Part shown: one piece after another, positions 61,690-64,000 of the stretch
Layout: each line of letters starts with the position of its first letter
Numbering within the stretch: the first letter of the stretch is position 1
Source: Bacteroidales bacterium
Lineage (GTDB): Bacteria > Bacteroidota > Bacteroidia > Bacteroidales > Paludibacteraceae
Length of the DNA stretch: 64,000 nucleotides
Assembly: GCA_015061115.1 (NCBI GenBank)
Contig: SUXE01000016.1
Location: 60,927-124,926, forward strand
Reading direction: 5' to 3'
Made by a program: the position numbers and the translations under genes
Notes under the pieces: generated by a model
Databases searched by the model: none
What the model saw: only the letters and a program-made list of their open reading frames with translations
Told to the model about the DNA's origin: nothing

Positions 61690-64000
61690 ATGAAAAGTAA
61701 TGGTTTTATTAAGTGTTTAGCTCCTTTTGCTTTGTTATTGCTGGGAGCGGGTACTGTGGCTAATGCCCAGACGGCACCTATGGGTATGGTCCTGGTTGCG
61801 GGAACTGATTTCTCTGCTCCTGGATATGAGGATAATACCTACGTTGGTTTTGATGAAACAACCCAAGAGGGCCTTGCAGATGGTTCTTTTTCAACCGGTG
61901 TGCTTCGTATTGATAAAGATCCTAAGGCTGATGGTGTGGCTTGGGATTATGAGACAGGAGCGTCTGATTTCCACGACTCTCCTCATTATGCTGTAACTAA
62001 TAATCCTATTAAATTGGATTCTGCCGCATATATGGATATGGGAGAGAAAAACTGGTATATGGTATTCTCTACTCCGAATGCATTGTCTAAGGAACCATTA
62101 TTCAAATATTCGGCAAATGGATTCAAACCTGGAAGTCCTGTCAGTGTTGCGATCAAATTCTGTAGGTTGATTGATACTGATGGCCAAATTGTAGGTCAAA
62201 AAGCAAACAATGGTGGTATATGTCAATATGAACCGTTACAAGGTAAGGTCCGTGTCAATTATGATTTTATGTCACAAAACATTCATAAAGACAAGGACTT
62301 GTCTATCGATAAAACAGGAGGATGTCAAGAGGTTACGGTATCAACTGTGGCTTCTGCCAGCGGTGAGGTTATTGTTGATTTTATGCCTCAGTTTAATTCT
62401 TCTTGTTGCGCGTATTTTATTGACTATATATATATATATGGATCAATCGATCCTAAAGTTATAGCTCCTGAATCGGAAGTGTGTGCAGGAGGAGAACGAG
62501 TGGCTTTGTCTTTGGACCGTGTTTATAGAGATGTCAAATATCAGTGGTATAAAGGCAATAGTGCCATCTCTGGTGCAACAGAGCCTTCTTATTCACACGA
62601 ATCAGGAAAAACTGCAGGTACAAAAACAACTTATTATTGTGAAATCACTACAAGTAGTGGAGCTAAAGTAAAATCTAAAGAGTTTACTGTAACGGATATT
62701 GAGTGTTGTTCTGATGAAAAAGGTAATCCAACATCACGAAAATTGATCTGGAAGGATGATTTTGGAACAGCCACTTCTCCAACTAACTATTGGACGTGGG
62801 ATTATTCTAAAATTTCTGCGCCTAAAAAGGTGACGCATACGGATGGTACCAATTGGCAGCATGCATTACCTGCAGAAGTTGAGCCTCAGGGAGCTGATTA
62901 TCATTATGTGAAAAATAATGATGATGGCAAATGTGCTGATGGAGAAAAATTTATTGAAAACCGTTATACGGTTGCTGGTAATGTGACTGCGTATGGTACT
63001 TCTGAAGGTGCTTGTATGGGATGGGTCGGCTATTTTGGAAATGGAAAAGGTCCTAACGAAAATAAGTTGGCTTTTGCACCTGACCATACATATGGAGATG
63101 ATCATAGCAATGGATATGGATGCATGCTGTTCTTGAATATTGGTGCAGAGGCCCATTCAATTATTTATAGCCGTAAGATTGAAGGCTTGTGTGACAGAAA
63201 AATCACTGTGCAATGTTTTGTAAACAATTTCTCTGCGGGTACTAAACCTGTAAAGGTATATGTAAAATTGACAGACCCGCTTACGGGTAAATCAGAAAAA
63301 TCTGAATCTGTAGAGAGATATGCTCAGGAAGTATCTGGATTGGGTTGGTTGTCTCCGAAAGCTACTATCCAATTGACAGGAACAGAGTTGTTGTTTGAGA
63401 TTGTATCTGAAATTGGTAATGCTCCAGGACAGTCAAATGATGACAAAACCTCTCCAAATAATGATGGAAACGATTTGATCTTGGATGATATTTTGATTTA
63501 TGCCTGTGCATCTCCAAGTGTCAATTTGTATTTTGATTTGCCTTCTCATTTGGAGGAAACAAAATCATGTGATGGAAATGATGAGAATGGTGACGCAATA
63601 AAGCTTTATGTTGAGGAGACTCAGATGATAAAGACAAATTTGGGTGATGATGCTCGTTATCTATATCAGTATACTGTCGGAGATCCAGAAGATTTGTCTT
63701 CATGGGTGACATTAGGCACAGCCCCTACAAAGGATATCATTTGGGATGACATAAAGAAAGCCGTTGAAGCTGCTGATTTTCCAACTAATGATAAGGTTTA
63801 TTTCCGAGTTGTGATGGGTTCAGAAACAGCGTTGACTCCGGTTGATCAGGAGTTTAATCCAAACGAGCCATGTGGATCTTATTCTGTATCAGAACCAATT
63901 TTGTTGAATATAGAGTGTCCTGATTGTACAGAGCCAGCTAGTAAGATCAAAATCAAATCTGATAAGACGGCTTCAGACAAGAAGAATAAGAAGGATGTGA
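61690..64000 (+). CDS. Large secreted surface protein, partial (Ig-like domains)
   Basis: An open frame of 770 codons runs from ATG 61690 off the right edge. The signal peptide ends near ANAQ at ~26. The next ~190 residues form an extracellular domain, then an Ig-like domain (SEVCAGGERVALSLDR to YQWYKGNSAISGATEPSYS to YYCEITTS, ~255-335). Then a lectin-like region (WKDDFGTATSPTNYWTW ~355-620). The visible end is Asp/Lys-rich. It resembles gliding-motility/T9SS giant surface proteins of Bacteroidota, which usually end in a T9SS domain, not visible here. Promoter box at 61600-61607. The function is unknown; adhesion or matrix contact is likely. Confidence 0.7.
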   Translation, partial: MKSNGFIKCLAPFALLLLGAGTVANAQTAPMGMVLVAGTDFSAPGYEDNTYVGFDETTQEGLADGSFSTGVLRIDKDPKADGVAWDYETGASDFHDSPHYAVTNNPIKLDSAAYMDMGEKNWYMVFSTPNALSKEPLFKYSANGFKPGSPVSVAIKFCRLIDTDGQIVGQKANNGGICQYEPLQGKVRVNYDFMSQNIHKDKDLSIDKTGGCQEVTVSTVASASGEVIVDFMPQFNSSCCAYFIDYIYIYGSIDPKVIAPESEVCAGGERVALSLDRVYRDVKYQWYKGNSAISGATEPSYSHESGKTAGTKTTYYCEITTSSGAKVKSKEFTVTDIECCSDEKGNPTSRKLIWKDDFGTATSPTNYWTWDYSKISAPKKVTHTDGTNWQHALPAEVEPQGADYHYVKNNDDGKCADGEKFIENRYTVAGNVTAYGTSEGACMGWVGYFGNGKGPNENKLAFAPDHTYGDDHSNGYGCMLFLNIGAEAHSIIYSRKIEGLCDRKITVQCFVNNFSAGTKPVKVYVKLTDPLTGKSEKSESVERYAQEVSGLGWLSPKATIQLTGTELLFEIVSEIGNAPGQSNDDKTSPNNDGNDLILDDILIYACASPSVNLYFDLPSHLEETKSCDGNDENGDAIKLYVEETQMIKTNLGDDARYLYQYTVGDPEDLSSWVTLGTAPTKDIIWDDIKKAVEAADFPTNDKVYFRVVMGSETALTPVDQEFNPNEPCGSYSVSEPILLNIECPDCTEPASKIKIKSDKTASDKKNKKDV

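Noticed and set aside
61727..61996. Short frame MLCYCWERV... considered a gene
   Set aside because: It is a shifted frame of the long secreted-protein ORF starting at 61690.

Overview
The window reads as chromosome of a Bacteroidales (Bacteroidota) bacterium. Most genes are preceded by the Bacteroidota promoter pair (TTTG-like -33 box, TAnnTTTG -7 box) rather than Shine-Dalgarno sites. The primary sigma factor is the short ~286-residue form, ssrA encodes the tag GENNYALAA, and SecD and SecF are fused. A PorP/SprF protein and a large surface protein with a type IX secretion (T9SS) C-terminal signal suggest a T9SS-bearing lineage rather than a classical gut Bacteroides. Coding density is high. 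There is no tRNA, rRNA, CRISPR array, prophage or complete insertion sequence that I can see.

Layout. 1-5.5 kb: tail of rsmI, a coiled-coil lipoprotein, a methyltransferase, a 5'-truncated AAA/DUF4143 ATPase remnant, then ddl-mrp and a rhodanese-like lipoprotein. 5.5-12.6 kb: a gene-poor patch, amtB, an SseB-domain protein, a beta-propeller protein, greA-HIT, the rpmB-rpmG-DUF4295 cluster and pncC. 12.7-18.6 kb: an outer-membrane protein of unknown role, paaK, and a porin plus sodium:solute symporter next to an AraC regulator. 18.6-26.3 kb (minus strand): a TetR-TolC-MFP-RND efflux operon ending in a PG0541-type PII-like protein. 26.7-32.6 kb: an OmpA protein with thrombospondin type 3 repeats, a MerR regulator and a 1194-residue CotH/lamin-tail protein with a T9SS signal. 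32.6-38.2 kb: hisG-hisD-hisC behind a histidine leader peptide and attenuator, then a DUF3127 protein, nth and purC. 38.2-44.2 kb: a lipoprotein, cysE, the primary sigma factor, a FAD dehydrogenase/radical SAM pair, a 39-copy 7-bp tandem repeat, a small Cys-rich protein and tmRNA. 44.3-64 kb: a BASS-type transporter, kdsA, DUF3109, an M16 peptidase, secDF, an ABC-F ATPase, an M13 peptidase, a polyprenyl glycosylphosphotransferase, PorP/SprF, an M42 peptidase, a small winged-helix protein and the start of a large secreted protein cut by the right edge.

The most notable items are the his attenuator, with leader peptide, antiterminator and terminator all readable; the DUF3127 protein built like a single-stranded-DNA-binding protein, down to a DLPF tip, beside nth; the FAD dehydrogenase/radical SAM/Cys-rich cluster split by a perfect heptamer array; and an intrinsic terminator in the greA leader. 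No wholly new multi-gene system stands out with certainty. The FAD/radical SAM/Cys-rich cluster is the best candidate for undescribed biochemistry.
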